DNA from: Pedobacter caeni
GTDB lineage: Bacteria > Bacteroidota > Bacteroidia > Sphingobacteriales > Sphingobacteriaceae
Reading direction: 5' to 3'
Assembly: GCF_900129215.1 (NCBI RefSeq)
Contig: NZ_FQUQ01000005.1
Coordinates: 372,001 to 436,000 of the forward strand
DNA: 64,000 nt
Part shown: piece after piece, positions 8,587 to 17,434 of the stretch
Layout: the number at the start of each line of letters is the position of its first letter
Numbering within the stretch: position 1 is the stretch's first letter
Translations under genes and position numbers: made by a program
Notes under the pieces: model-generated
Database searches by the model: none
Seen by the model: the letters and a program-made list of their open reading frames with translations, nothing else
Told to the model about the DNA's origin: nothing

Positions 8587-9741
8587 ATGATATCCAAACA
8601 AAAACACCGTTTCTTTTTAAGTCTGTTCTTTTTCATTTCTGGTTTCAGCTTTGCCACCTGGGCATCGCGGATTCCGACAATCAAAACGACATTCGGCTTT
8701 AATGAAGCGGAGTTGGGCAGCATCTTACTGGCTCTGCCTATCGGATCATTAATCGGTCTTCCCATTTCAGGATGGTTAATTTCCCGTTTCAATAGTAAAG
8801 TGCCATTGGCTGGTGGTTATGCTTTAAATGCCCTTGCCCTTGCTTTGATTGGTTTTTCACATAGCGTATTCAGCCTGGTGGTGGCGGTGATCCTGTTTGC
8901 ATTTACCACAAGGATATTTAATATCTCTGTAAATACCCAGGCACTGACCCTTCAGAAGCAATTTGACAAGAAGATTATCGGATCTTTTCATGGTTACTGG
9001 AGTATTGGCGGGATTGCCGGGATCTTGCTTTCTACGCTTTTGCTGAGCTTAAACGTATCTATTCAGCTCCATTTCTCCATTGTTGCGGGTATTATGCTGA
9101 TGGTTACGGCATACTCTTATCAGTTTCTACTGGGTGGCGACCGTTCAAAAACAGGAAATAAACTGATCCTTAGCAAGCCTGACCCTTATATCTTTTACCT
9201 CGGGATCGTAGTTTTCCTATGTGCAATCTGCGAAGGGGGGATGTTCGACTGGAGCGGGATCTATTTCCAGGAAATCGTCAAAGTAGAGATCTTTACTTAT
9301 GGATACCTGATCTTTATGACCTTTATGGCAGCTTCCAGATTTCTGTCAGACCTTATCATTTCGAGGTTTGGGATGCCTAAAACCTATATCATGAGCGCTG
9401 TTTTTATCATTGGTGGAATCAGTCTGGCCATTATCTTTCCTACCTTCTGGACAGCGATGGCCGGGTTTTCACTGGTAGGATTCGGGACCGCATCAATCGT
9501 TCCTATGTCTTATGCTTTGGCTGGTGCCTCAAAAAAATACTCCCCGGGAATGGCGATTTCTATCATCGCCACTTATTCCATTACCGGGATGCTTCTGGGG
9601 CCACCGCTGATTGGTTACCTCGCGCATGCGTTTAACCTGAGGGTTTCCTTCATCATTTTTGCACTATGTGGCTTATTGTTGATCCCGATCACGAGGTTGT
9701 TTTTTAACCACCAAAAGATGATCGGTCAGGTTAACGATTAA
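8587..9741 (+). CDS. MFS transporter, YbjJ/FucP-like
   Basis: A 384-residue protein with about 12 hydrophobic segments. Its N-terminal sequence (FFISGFSFATWASRIPTIKTTFGFNEAELGSILLALPIGSLIG; quoted only as a landmark, residues about 14-57) resembles the YbjJ branch of the major facilitator superfamily. It is an inner-membrane secondary transporter. The substrate cannot be read from the sequence, though relatives include sugar and drug transporters. The ATG at 8587 is preceded by TAAATTTG (8560-8567), a perfect -7 element, which supports the start. It diverges from the TonB receptor operon and is followed after 4 bp by a small membrane-anchored protein. Confidence 0.85.
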   Translation: MISKQKHRFFLSLFFFISGFSFATWASRIPTIKTTFGFNEAELGSILLALPIGSLIGLPISGWLISRFNSKVPLAGGYALNALALALIGFSHSVFSLVVAVILFAFTTRIFNISVNTQALTLQKQFDKKIIGSFHGYWSIGGIAGILLSTLLLSLNVSIQLHFSIVAGIMLMVTAYSYQFLLGGDRSKTGNKLILSKPDPYIFYLGIVVFLCAICEGGMFDWSGIYFQEIVKVEIFTYGYLIFMTFMAASRFLSDLIISRFGMPKTYIMSAVFIIGGISLAIIFPTFWTAMAGFSLVGFGTASIVPMSYALAGASKKYSPGMAISIIATYSITGMLLGPPLIGYLAHAFNLRVSFIIFALCGLLLIPITRLFFNHQKMIGQVND

Positions 9742-9745
9742 CGAC

Positions 9746-10129
9746 ATGAAAGATATCAAGGTCATAATTATTGTAGTATGTTCTTTATGGTTTGCCTCCT
9801 TTCTTTATAACAATTTCTTTTTAAAGAGCATGATTGTAGGGGAGTATGTAAATAGAAATTACGATTATAAACCAGTCGTTCCCGAAATTCCGTACGAACA
9901 GGACACCCTGAGGTTATTTGACAACAATCAATTTACCAGTAGATTCTGGGGAAAGGGAACTTATAAAATTTTCTATACAGGGGCCGGGACCAGGCTGGAA
10001 CTTTCCTATCATGATGAATATGGAAAAGGAGGTTTTAACAGCCCGGTAACCAGACTTTCTTTTGGAAGACCCATTATCTGGCTGGACAGAGACCATAACC
10101 ACTACCTGGAAAAGGTTATAAAAAACTGA
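9746..10129 (+). CDS. Small membrane-anchored protein, unknown
   Basis: A 127-residue protein with one N-terminal membrane segment (about residues 5-24) and a beta-rich outer part of about 100 residues (LRLFDNNQFTSRFWGKGTYKI). This resembles small lipocalin-like or copper-resistance-like domains, but I do not recognise it. It starts 4 bp after the MFS gene stops and is probably co-transcribed and translationally coupled with it. No function can be stated. Confidence 0.65.
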   Translation: MKDIKVIIIVVCSLWFASFLYNNFFLKSMIVGEYVNRNYDYKPVVPEIPYEQDTLRLFDNNQFTSRFWGKGTYKIFYTGAGTRLELSYHDEYGKGGFNSPVTRLSFGRPIIWLDRDHNHYLEKVIKN

Positions 10130-10178
10130 TAAGAGTTTTCGGGGAAGAATAGTAAACCTCCTCTGGATGATTGTCCGG

Positions 10179-10979
10179 CTAGGGACTGAGCTCCTCCCTT
10201 GTCTGGCGACTTTCTGTTCCAAACCTTCGTTCCTGAATTTCATCATAAGATTTTACATAATCAGGGTGCTCTGTGTTCATTAGTCTGTCCCAAAAACGGA
10301 AGTACAAACCATAATTTCCTTTAAATTTACTATGGTGGATGTTATGGTGTACTGAGGTGTTCAGCAATTCGAAAAGCGGAGAGTGTCTGAACCATTTCGG
10401 TGCAACTTCATATCCCAGATGCCCGTATACATTGATGATAAAACCGGAGATCGTGAATAAAGCGATGGCCAAAGGATGTAGCGGTAATATAAATACTAAT
10501 AATACCAGGATGCCTGTTTCCGCAACTCCTTCTGTAAAATGAAAAGAATAAGAGGTCCAGGGGGAGGGATTCGTTGATTTATGGTGGAGTAAGTGGGTAT
10601 GGCGGAATAATTTCGGATGGTGTAATAAGCGGTGCATCCAGTAAAAATAGGTGTCATGAATGACCAGACCTATCACTGCACTTAAAGGGATCCACCACCA
10701 GCTGTATTCCCCGATATTGGTGTAAATCAGGGTATAGTTCCGGAAGGGAGTGTAGATCACCAGATAAGCGATAACAGCCATAATCGCAGTAGACTGTACA
10801 GAATGCAGGATCTCCCGGATGAAATCCTTTGAACTGGCTGATTTGTGCTGGATTTTTAAGTTTTTAAGTTTTGTGCTGAAGAACCGGTAAAATAAAAGGA
10901 AAGGGATTCCTGCAATGAGGAAATAGCGCAGGATAGAAATGCTGAAAATTTGTGAGCCGATTGAAATTGCCTGTTCCAT
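10179..10979 (-). CDS. Fatty acid hydroxylase / sterol desaturase family membrane enzyme
   Basis: A 266-residue integral membrane protein. It carries the di-iron histidine boxes of the family: H108...H116 (HDTYFYWMH), H120-H121, HTHLLHH at 127-133 and HHNIHH at 211-216. It is expected to hydroxylate or desaturate a lipid in the inner membrane using O2. The lipid cannot be named. It is transcribed in the same direction as the Crp/Fnr-type regulator upstream (67 bp gap), which might control it (inference). Confidence 0.9.
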   Translation of the reverse strand: MEQAISIGSQIFSISILRYFLIAGIPFLLFYRFFSTKLKNLKIQHKSASSKDFIREILHSVQSTAIMAVIAYLVIYTPFRNYTLIYTNIGEYSWWWIPLSAVIGLVIHDTYFYWMHRLLHHPKLFRHTHLLHHKSTNPSPWTSYSFHFTEGVAETGILVLLVFILPLHPLAIALFTISGFIINVYGHLGYEVAPKWFRHSPLFELLNTSVHHNIHHSKFKGNYGLYFRFWDRLMNTEHPDYVKSYDEIQERRFGTESRQTREELSP

Positions 10980-11046
10980 AATTTTGTGTTTTAATGAACA
11001 TCAAAATTAGGCAGGGGCCAGGGCTGTACAGATTAACAAAAGATAA

Positions 11047-11652
11047 TTAACGCTTTGGTCCGGAAGAAATTCTTTTGCGGATTCTGCTCAGAGAAACAGG
11101 AGTGATCCCAAGTAAAGTTGCAAGGTATTTATTAGGAACCCGCTGGATGATGTTCGGTTTTTCCTGCAGTAATTTTAAATAACGCTCTTCCGGGTTCAGC
11201 AAAATAAAGGATTCCAGGCTCATCATGGAATCACCCAGCATGTTCAACAGGAAAAAGTCTTTTGCTTTTGAGAATTTAGGGTCTTTGTTCAGGACCTCCA
11301 TGAACACATCATAATCGGCTTCCAGAAGAATGGTATCTTCCATGGCATGGTAACTGAAACGGGAGGGCTTGTCGAACAGAATGGTATCATAACTGGCAAA
11401 GAACTGATCCTCCCATCTCAACAGAACGGTAACTTCTTCTCCATTTTCTTTCAAATGAAAAGCCCGGATGAGGCCTTCTTTGATGTAAGTTAACTTCCGC
11501 GTATTGGCATTTACCGGGATATAGACTTCGCCAATGCTCAGTTTCTTCTCCCTGGCAACACTGAAAAGACGGAAGAGGTCTTCCAGGTCAAGTTCTTTAA
11601 ACAGTTGAAGGTAATAGCTGATTTTATTGGAATCTAACATGGCTTGCTTCAT
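11047..11652 (-). CDS. Crp/Fnr-family transcriptional regulator
   Basis: A 201-residue protein with an N-terminal cyclic-nucleotide-binding-like beta domain (about 20-125) and a C-terminal helix-turn-helix (KYLATLLGITPVSLSRIRKRI, about 170-195). This is the common Bacteroidota type. The arginine/serine phosphate-binding signature of true cAMP receptors is not apparent, so it may sense something else or nothing. It lies directly upstream of the fatty acid hydroxylase on the same strand. The ATG at 11652 gives the extra residues MKQA; the next Met, four codons on, is an alternative start. Confidence 0.85.
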   Translation of the reverse strand: MKQAMLDSNKISYYLQLFKELDLEDLFRLFSVAREKKLSIGEVYIPVNANTRKLTYIKEGLIRAFHLKENGEEVTVLLRWEDQFFASYDTILFDKPSRFSYHAMEDTILLEADYDVFMEVLNKDPKFSKAKDFFLLNMLGDSMMSLESFILLNPEERYLKLLQEKPNIIQRVPNKYLATLLGITPVSLSRIRKRISSGPKR

Positions 11653-11967
11653 AATTTTCTATTGCCATAGAAATTGAGCAAGTATACAAAACTCTTTTTA
11701 AGATTGTGAATTGTAATGAAGAGCAGGCTTCAGGTGTTCCAATTGTGAAGTACAAACCTGTTATTTGAGAAACATGCCTGTACTTTTGTGAAATGATAAC
11801 CTGAGTTGCAATAACCGATACTTATTTATTGTAGCTTTAAAAGCTCAATTAATAATCAATCTTATTGCTGTTGTTTTTTTGGATAATTAATTTTCCGAGA
11901 AGGGAATTAATAGCGAATACCGTAAAACAGGTCGGGATATGATCAGTTTCAAATACCGTAGATAAAT
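11653..11967. other. Divergent intergenic region (315 bp)
   Basis: No gene is visible here. It contains a perfect -7-like element TACTTTTG at 11781-11788 and a short dyad AGCTTT-A-AAAGCT at 11833-11845. Both point towards the plus-strand gene at 11968. If the element at 11781 is used, that gene would have a leader of about 170 bases. Confidence 0.35.
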
Positions 11968-13215
11968 ATGAAAAAAATTACATTACCGCTTTTAACCATT
12001 CTTTTAACAAGTTTAGGGGCCTTTAGTCAGATCACCATTAGAACTTCGGCTATAGACCACACAGATGAACTGGAAACGCCTGCGTTCGACAGCCTCACGA
12101 ATTTCGGCTTGCAGAAAAAAGCGATGGATTATAAACAATTTATTGGTCAGAAAGTGTTTTTTATTCCGGGTTCGCGGAAATACAAAAAAGATTATCCAAC
12201 GACGCCTGTGTATTATCGTTTATATGCGTTAAAACCAGGAGTGATAAAAAAAGAAGGAAAAAAAATCCCCTTTGACAGCTTGATATCATACCGTAACACG
12301 AGTAATTATACTTCGGAAAACCTGGAACGATTAAAAAAGGAATACAATGAAATAGAAGTAGAGGAAACAGATGTTTATTGTCCTAAGTTTTATTTTGAAA
12401 AATCAAGCGAACTTGATGGTAAGATTTCTGGAAGAATTGACACCTCACCTGATTCAGTAGAAGGGAAGTATTTTACGATTTTAGACATTCAAATTGCGAC
12501 GAGATTTGGGTATGAATTTATGAGTTTAGAAAGTACTACTTCATCTGTGGATCTACCAACTGCTAAGGTCAGATACACACTTCAGAATGACCTGAATAAG
12601 GATGTCGTTTACTGGTTTGATTCTTCTGATAGTTATCGTAAGCAGGATCCGCGATTTTCTTTGGTTGCTTATTTTGTAAAGCATAAAAATATGCATGTGA
12701 ATAAAAAATTCGTTGCAAATGGAATCTACGAAAAGTTTTCCGATCTGAATACCGGGGAACTAATCGAAATTAAGTGGAACGAGAAATGGATATGTACTGA
12801 TCTTAGTTTTTCAGATACGGGTGGGTATCCATTTTTGGAGCCTTATTATTATTTTAAAAATGGTACTAAGGAGATTAAAATGAAATTTCTCGGATTCGAT
12901 TATGATAAGTTTATTCCGGAAAAGGAGTTTTTGAAGAAAGAGAAGGAAGACCAGGAGAGCGTACGGAAATATCAGGCCGAAAAATTGAAGATCAGAAATG
13001 CGGCCGCTAAAAAATATGGTGCGAAAATTGGCAAGTATATTTCTGAGGGCGAGGTGGTAGTTGGAATGACCAAACAGATGTGTATCGAATCATGGGGAAG
13101 TCCGGAAAACATCAATAAGACTATTGTCAGGAGGTCGACTCATGAACAATGGGTGTATGGCAGTGGCAGATATTTGTATTTTGACAATGGGGTGTTAACT
13201 GCTATACAACACTAA
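11968..13215 (+). CDS. Secreted protein with a BamE/SmpA-like C-terminal segment
   Basis: A 415-residue protein with a signal peptide (MKKITLPLLTILLTSLGAFSQ) and a large middle part I do not recognise. A charged helix (about 318-345, EKEFLKKEKEDQESVRKYQAEKLK) is followed by a C-terminal segment (about 355-415) with VVVGMTKQMCIESWGSPE, then EQWVYGSGRYLYFDNGVLT. That last pattern resembles the BamE/SmpA fold found in outer-membrane assembly proteins. It is monocistronic and ends in a strong hairpin. A periplasmic location is likely; the role is unknown. Confidence 0.75.
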   Translation: MKKITLPLLTILLTSLGAFSQITIRTSAIDHTDELETPAFDSLTNFGLQKKAMDYKQFIGQKVFFIPGSRKYKKDYPTTPVYYRLYALKPGVIKKEGKKIPFDSLISYRNTSNYTSENLERLKKEYNEIEVEETDVYCPKFYFEKSSELDGKISGRIDTSPDSVEGKYFTILDIQIATRFGYEFMSLESTTSSVDLPTAKVRYTLQNDLNKDVVYWFDSSDSYRKQDPRFSLVAYFVKHKNMHVNKKFVANGIYEKFSDLNTGELIEIKWNEKWICTDLSFSDTGGYPFLEPYYYFKNGTKEIKMKFLGFDYDKFIPEKEFLKKEKEDQESVRKYQAEKLKIRNAAAKKYGAKIGKYISEGEVVVGMTKQMCIESWGSPENINKTIVRRSTHEQWVYGSGRYLYFDNGVLTAIQH

Positions 13216-13217
13216 AA

Positions 13218-13269
13218 TACCGTTTTGGATTTGATGCGTCGTTTTTGCGACATCAAATCCAAAACGGTA
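13218..13269. terminator. Long perfect hairpin between convergent genes
   Basis: A 19-bp perfect inverted repeat, TACCGTTTTGGATTTGATG (13218-13236) with its complement at 13251-13269, around a 14-base spacer. It lies 3 bp after the stop of the plus-strand gene and 27 bp before the stop of the convergent YtxH gene. It probably acts as a two-way terminator, although no long T-run follows on either strand. Confidence 0.6.
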
Positions 13270-13295
13270 CCTGATAAATTTGAGTATAACTGATA

Positions 13296-13694
13296 CTAGC
13301 TGTTTTTTACTTCATTTGCAGCGGCCTTAACGTCGTCTGCAAGGTCTTTAGCTTTTGATTTGGCATCCTCAATCACTTCATCTTTCAGCTCTTCTGCTGC
13401 TCTGGCTTTTGACTTCACCTTATCTACAACCTCATCTTTCAGGTCAGCCAATTCATGACCTTCCGAATGAAACTTGTTCTTTACGGCTTGCAACTTGTCT
13501 TTGGCAGCATCGCTGAGGTCTTTCGCCTTATCCGAAATCTTCGTCCTGATGTCGGCACCTCTTTCCGGGGCAAACAAAACGCCAATCACGGCACCCACTG
13601 CAAGTCCGGTTAAAAGGGCTACTACAGGCAGACTGGAATCTGATCTTTGAGAGGTTAAACTAGAGACTGCTTTTCGAAAATTATTGTATTTCAT
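13296..13694 (-). CDS. YtxH-domain protein (stress/gas-vesicle-like)
   Basis: A 132-residue protein. A hydrophobic glycine/alanine segment with the FAPERGADIR motif (about residues 24-55) is the YtxH signature. It is followed by a long amphipathic, Lys/Glu/Ala-rich helical tail with repeated KDL.D..K blocks, likely a coiled coil. YtxH proteins are small membrane-anchored proteins often linked with general stress, but their molecular role is unclear. It is monocistronic here and converges with the secreted protein at 11968. Confidence 0.85.
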   Translation of the reverse strand: MKYNNFRKAVSSLTSQRSDSSLPVVALLTGLAVGAVIGVLFAPERGADIRTKISDKAKDLSDAAKDKLQAVKNKFHSEGHELADLKDEVVDKVKSKARAAEELKDEVIEDAKSKAKDLADDVKAAANEVKNS

Positions 13695-13825
13695 AGGATT
13701 ATGTTTTTGTAGATGTCATGCATTTGGGTGGTTACCCCTATGGTATAGCAACACCTGACTTTTCAAAGTGTTTGAAAAAAAATGAGATTTCAGCATGCGC
13801 CTGGTCTCTAACTCTGGTTGTCTTG

Positions 13826-13856
13826 TTTGTAATTAATCTAAATTAATCTATATTTG
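13826..13856 (+). promoter_or_regulatory. Full Bacteroidota promoter with tandem operator-like repeat
   Basis: TTTG (13826-13829), a 19-bp spacer and TATATTTG (13849-13856) match the Bacteroidota consensus exactly. The spacer holds a perfect tandem repeat of AATTAATCTA (13831-13840 and 13841-13850), giving ATTAAT-N4-ATTAAT. This is a plausible binding site for an iron-responsive repressor in front of a siderophore-type receptor. The start codon is 19 bases downstream. Confidence 0.65.
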
Positions 13857-13875
13857 CCGCTCAAAACCTCCATAC

Positions 13876-16224
13876 ATGAAGCTTAAACCTTTACTTTTAT
13901 TTGTCGCATTTTTTGCGTGCGTTTTACCCTGGAACCTGTTTGCCCAAACCGGCAAAGGAACAATTTCCGGAATAGTTACAGATTCATTAAATCAAAATAT
14001 ACCTTTCTCCAACATCAGCATCAAAAAGCTGAACCTCAAAACCAGTTCAGATAAAAACGGTAAGTTCACATTAGCCGGAATTCCGGCAGGAAATTATACC
14101 CTGAGTATCTCTATGACGGGGTATGAGAAACAACAAAAGGAAGTGTCAATTGCTGCCGGAGGAACCACAGAAGTTAATGTCGTTTTAAAAGAACAACAGG
14201 CAGATCTTTCTGAAGTGGTGGTTTCTGCAAGCAGAAGGGCTGAATCACTCTCACAAACCCCTTCATCAGTGACCATCCTGACCGCAAAAGACATCAGTAC
14301 ACAATCCATTATCAGTCCTAACCTGGCGAATATTTTATCGTATAGTGTACCCGGACTGGGGATGGCCACCAACCAAACCGGAAACTCCGGACAAACCCTG
14401 CGTGGCAGAAATGTGCTCGTTCTGATTGATGGAATCCCGCAATCTACTCCGTTAAGGGCAGGAGGAAGGGATATCCGCAGTATTGACCCTTCTGTGATTG
14501 AGCGTGTAGAAGTGATCAAAGGTGCAACAGCTATTTATGGCAATGGCGCTGAAGGTGGACTGATCAATTACATCACTAAAAAGGGAAATTCCGGAAAAAC
14601 ATTTGGTGGATATTCACAAATCGGCCTTAGCGGTAATACAAAAGGCGACAGCACCATTGGCTACCGTGCAACACAACAGTTTTATGGTAAACTGAAAAAG
14701 TTCGATTACCTGCTGAGTGGAATGTACGAAAAGACAGGTGTATACCGTGATGCCAAAGGAGTGGTCATCTCTCCTGAATACGGCCTTGGAGAAACCAAAT
14801 CTTACAATGGATATGTAAAATTGGGATACGATATTACTGAAAAACAACGACTGGACCTGATGTACAACTATTTCAGTTCCAGACAGGATTCCCGTTATGT
14901 GACTAAAGCAGGAGTTTATAACGTTTCACCGGCAATTGGTGTCAGGGGAGAAAGGCCAGGGGTGGATGAAGGAACACGTTTCAACCATAATGCAAACCTT
15001 CAGTATACCAATCAGAAAATTATAGGGAATACAGATCTTACAGCGAATGTGTATTACCAGGACTTTTATACCATTTATTCCAATAGTGCTTCCTTTGCAG
15101 GAGGCGGACAATCCGCACTTTTATCCACTAAAAAAGGAGCACGCCTGAATTTAAATACGCCATTTTCCCTTAATGAGGATGTATTGATGCAGGTAAATTA
15201 TGGACTGGACCTTTTGAATGATAAAACCGCACAGAACCTGGTAGATGGCAGGGTCTGGGTTCCAACAATGAACATGTGGAATGTTGCTCCTTATGTTCAG
15301 GCAAGTGCCAATATCCTTAGGGACCTGACGATTAAAGCCGGCTTAAGGTCGGAAAATATGAACATCAAGGTGGATGATTTTACCACCCTGCTTGACTCAA
15401 AAGGAAAAGGAAATATTGCTGTAAAAGGTGGAACCTTAAATTACAATGATTTTGTATTTAATGCCGGAGCAAGGTATTCTGCCTGGAAAGTATTCAATCC
15501 TTTTATCAGTTATGCCCAGTCTTTCTCTGTGTTTGAAGTAGGAAGAGTGCTTAGGGTGGCTCAGGCTAATACTTTAGCACAACTGGAAACCAAACCGATC
15601 ATTGTTAATAATTATGAGGCTGGTTTCAGTAGCACCCTGGGGAAATTAAACTTAAGTGCTGCATATTATTTAAGTACCTCAAAATTAGGAGCAAACCTGC
15701 TGGAGATAGATGGAAGGTATATTTCTCAACGCATTCCGGAAAGGGTATATGGATTTGAAATTCAGGCAGATTATCCGGTTATCGATGGTTTATTGATTGG
15801 TGGTAACTACGCACAGGTGGAAGGTAAAGGTGATGTGGATGATGATGGTAAATTTGATGGCCCAACAGATGTTTACCTGAACACCACCAGGATTCCTCCT
15901 TCAAAAACCACAGTTTACCTAAAGTATTCCGGAATTAAAAACCTGAATTTAGACCTGAACTGGATGCGCGTTGGTAGCAGAGATCATTTTAAAGGCAAGG
16001 GGGACGGAACGTATTTAATCGGAGAAGGTCCGGTAAAAGCATATGACCTGTTTAATTTCGCCGCTGCTTACAAAGTGAATCAGGCCTTGAACTTCAACCT
16101 TGGCATAGAAAACCTATTGAACAAAAACTATTATCCGGCGATATCTCAGTTTTATGGAAGTGGGATCAACTATGTAAGAGGAAACGGAAGAAGGTTTAAC
16201 CTTGCTGTAGGATATGCGTTTTAA
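13876..16224 (+). CDS. TonB-dependent siderophore-type receptor
   Basis: A 782-residue protein. It has a signal peptide (about 1-24), a carboxypeptidase-regulatory-like domain (about 28-112), a plug (about 118-235; LRGRNVLVLIDGIPQ, and VIERVEVIKGATAIYGNGAEGGLINY) and a barrel ending in Phe (VGYAF). The plug wording and the PepSY protein that follows 27 bp later are typical of ferric-siderophore receptors in Bacteroidota. The exact ligand is not known. A perfect promoter with a repeat between its elements points to regulated expression, probably by iron. Confidence 0.9.
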   Translation: MKLKPLLLFVAFFACVLPWNLFAQTGKGTISGIVTDSLNQNIPFSNISIKKLNLKTSSDKNGKFTLAGIPAGNYTLSISMTGYEKQQKEVSIAAGGTTEVNVVLKEQQADLSEVVVSASRRAESLSQTPSSVTILTAKDISTQSIISPNLANILSYSVPGLGMATNQTGNSGQTLRGRNVLVLIDGIPQSTPLRAGGRDIRSIDPSVIERVEVIKGATAIYGNGAEGGLINYITKKGNSGKTFGGYSQIGLSGNTKGDSTIGYRATQQFYGKLKKFDYLLSGMYEKTGVYRDAKGVVISPEYGLGETKSYNGYVKLGYDITEKQRLDLMYNYFSSRQDSRYVTKAGVYNVSPAIGVRGERPGVDEGTRFNHNANLQYTNQKIIGNTDLTANVYYQDFYTIYSNSASFAGGGQSALLSTKKGARLNLNTPFSLNEDVLMQVNYGLDLLNDKTAQNLVDGRVWVPTMNMWNVAPYVQASANILRDLTIKAGLRSENMNIKVDDFTTLLDSKGKGNIAVKGGTLNYNDFVFNAGARYSAWKVFNPFISYAQSFSVFEVGRVLRVAQANTLAQLETKPIIVNNYEAGFSSTLGKLNLSAAYYLSTSKLGANLLEIDGRYISQRIPERVYGFEIQADYPVIDGLLIGGNYAQVEGKGDVDDDGKFDGPTDVYLNTTRIPPSKTTVYLKYSGIKNLNLDLNWMRVGSRDHFKGKGDGTYLIGEGPVKAYDLFNFAAAYKVNQALNFNLGIENLLNKNYYPAISQFYGSGINYVRGNGRRFNLAVGYAF

Positions 16225-16251
16225 CTGCGCTCAGATGATCCTTTTTAAGAT

Positions 16252-17385
16252 ATGAAACGATTTAAAAACGCAATAAGGCAAATACACCTCTGGCTCGGTT
16301 TAGGTACCGGGCTGGTGGTGTTTGTGGTTAGTGTGACCGGATGCCTGTATGTGTTTGAAGAAGAAATACGGGACCTGACTCAAAAGGAATACCTGTATGT
16401 TCCGGTTCAGGAAAAGTCATTTGTGGGACTTGATCAGATCATCAGGAACTTCGAAACGCTTTCGCCTAAAGATAAAATTGGCCTGATCAGGATCAGGGAA
16501 TCTGAGCCCAATGCAACCGTATCGATCACCAGCAAAAAGAAAAAAAACTATTATTTTAACCCTTACGACGGGCAATTGGTGAATAAAGGAGGTGCCGACT
16601 GGCTAAGTGTCGTTCTGGACATTCACATGACCTTGCTGATGGGAGAAACAGGAAAATTCATTCAACGTTGGTCTGTAGTGATCTTTGTGTTGATGCTGGC
16701 GACAGGCCTGGTGCTTTGGTTTCCCAACCAGATGCGTTTGCTGAGGCAGTCGCTCAGTATAAAATGGAACGCTTCTTTTAAAAGGGTAAACTACGACCTT
16801 CACAATGTGCTTGGCTTTTATGCTTCAGGGATTTTAATCGTGGTTTCTTTAACCGGATTGTATTTCGCCTTTAAGGAGGTGAAAACCGGAGTCAGCTTTT
16901 TTACAGGCAGCAAGCTTGGAGAGGGAAAGAAGGTGACTGTGATTGCAGGAAAAGCAAATCATGAGCCATTGGCCGTTCGCTATAACACGATCTACAAATC
17001 CATCCTGCAACAGTACCCGGAGGCTGCTTCAACCTCCATATCTATCAGAAAAAATGGGGAGCTGCGCTTAAGAACACTTTCTCCGTATCGCTGGGCAAGA
17101 AATCAGAACACTTTCTTTTTTGATGAAGCAACGGGACAACTGCTTCGCTCGAAGTTGTATAAAGATTTTAATAAGGCGGATTTATATGAAGCCACAAACT
17201 ACGACCTGCATACCGGGCAGCTCTTTGGCTGGTTTGGCAAAATCATCGCTTGTTTTGCCAGTCTGATCTCTGCAAGCCTTCCGGTAACCGGAGCTGTTAT
17301 CTGGTGGAAGAAAAGAAAAAAGAAAAAGAAACCAGCGGGTACGAGGTTTCGATATGACCTAAGTACGACGAACTTACCTGTTTAA
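16252..17385 (+). CDS. PepSY-associated membrane protein (PiuB-like)
   Basis: A 377-residue inner-membrane protein with four main spans (about 14-36, 140-160, 190-212 and 325-350) and PepSY-type domains in the large loops. The N-terminus RQIHLWLGLGTGLVVFVVSVTG is the family signature. PepSY membrane proteins next to TonB receptors are often iron-regulated and in some cases reduce ferric siderophores at the inner membrane. That role is inferred here from the receptor gene 27 bp upstream. The Lys-rich tail (KKRKKKKKPAG) is probably cytoplasmic. Confidence 0.88.
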   Translation: MKRFKNAIRQIHLWLGLGTGLVVFVVSVTGCLYVFEEEIRDLTQKEYLYVPVQEKSFVGLDQIIRNFETLSPKDKIGLIRIRESEPNATVSITSKKKKNYYFNPYDGQLVNKGGADWLSVVLDIHMTLLMGETGKFIQRWSVVIFVLMLATGLVLWFPNQMRLLRQSLSIKWNASFKRVNYDLHNVLGFYASGILIVVSLTGLYFAFKEVKTGVSFFTGSKLGEGKKVTVIAGKANHEPLAVRYNTIYKSILQQYPEAASTSISIRKNGELRLRTLSPYRWARNQNTFFFDEATGQLLRSKLYKDFNKADLYEATNYDLHTGQLFGWFGKIIACFASLISASLPVTGAVIWWKKRKKKKKPAGTRFRYDLSTTNLPV

Positions 17386-17391
17386 TTTTGC

Positions 17392-17418
17392 TAAATTTGC
17401 GCGGTGTATTTTTTACAC
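17392..17418 (+). promoter_or_regulatory. -7 element plus GTGTA/TACAC palindrome before the MFS gene
   Basis: TAAATTTG (17392-17399) matches the -7 consensus. GTGTA-TTTTT-TACAC follows at 17404-17418, around the expected transcription start. Its arms are the same as those of the palindrome at 8430-8444, with two central bases changed. This suggests both promoters answer to one regulator. Confidence 0.45.
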
Positions 17419-17434
17419 TAACTATTAGCGGATT

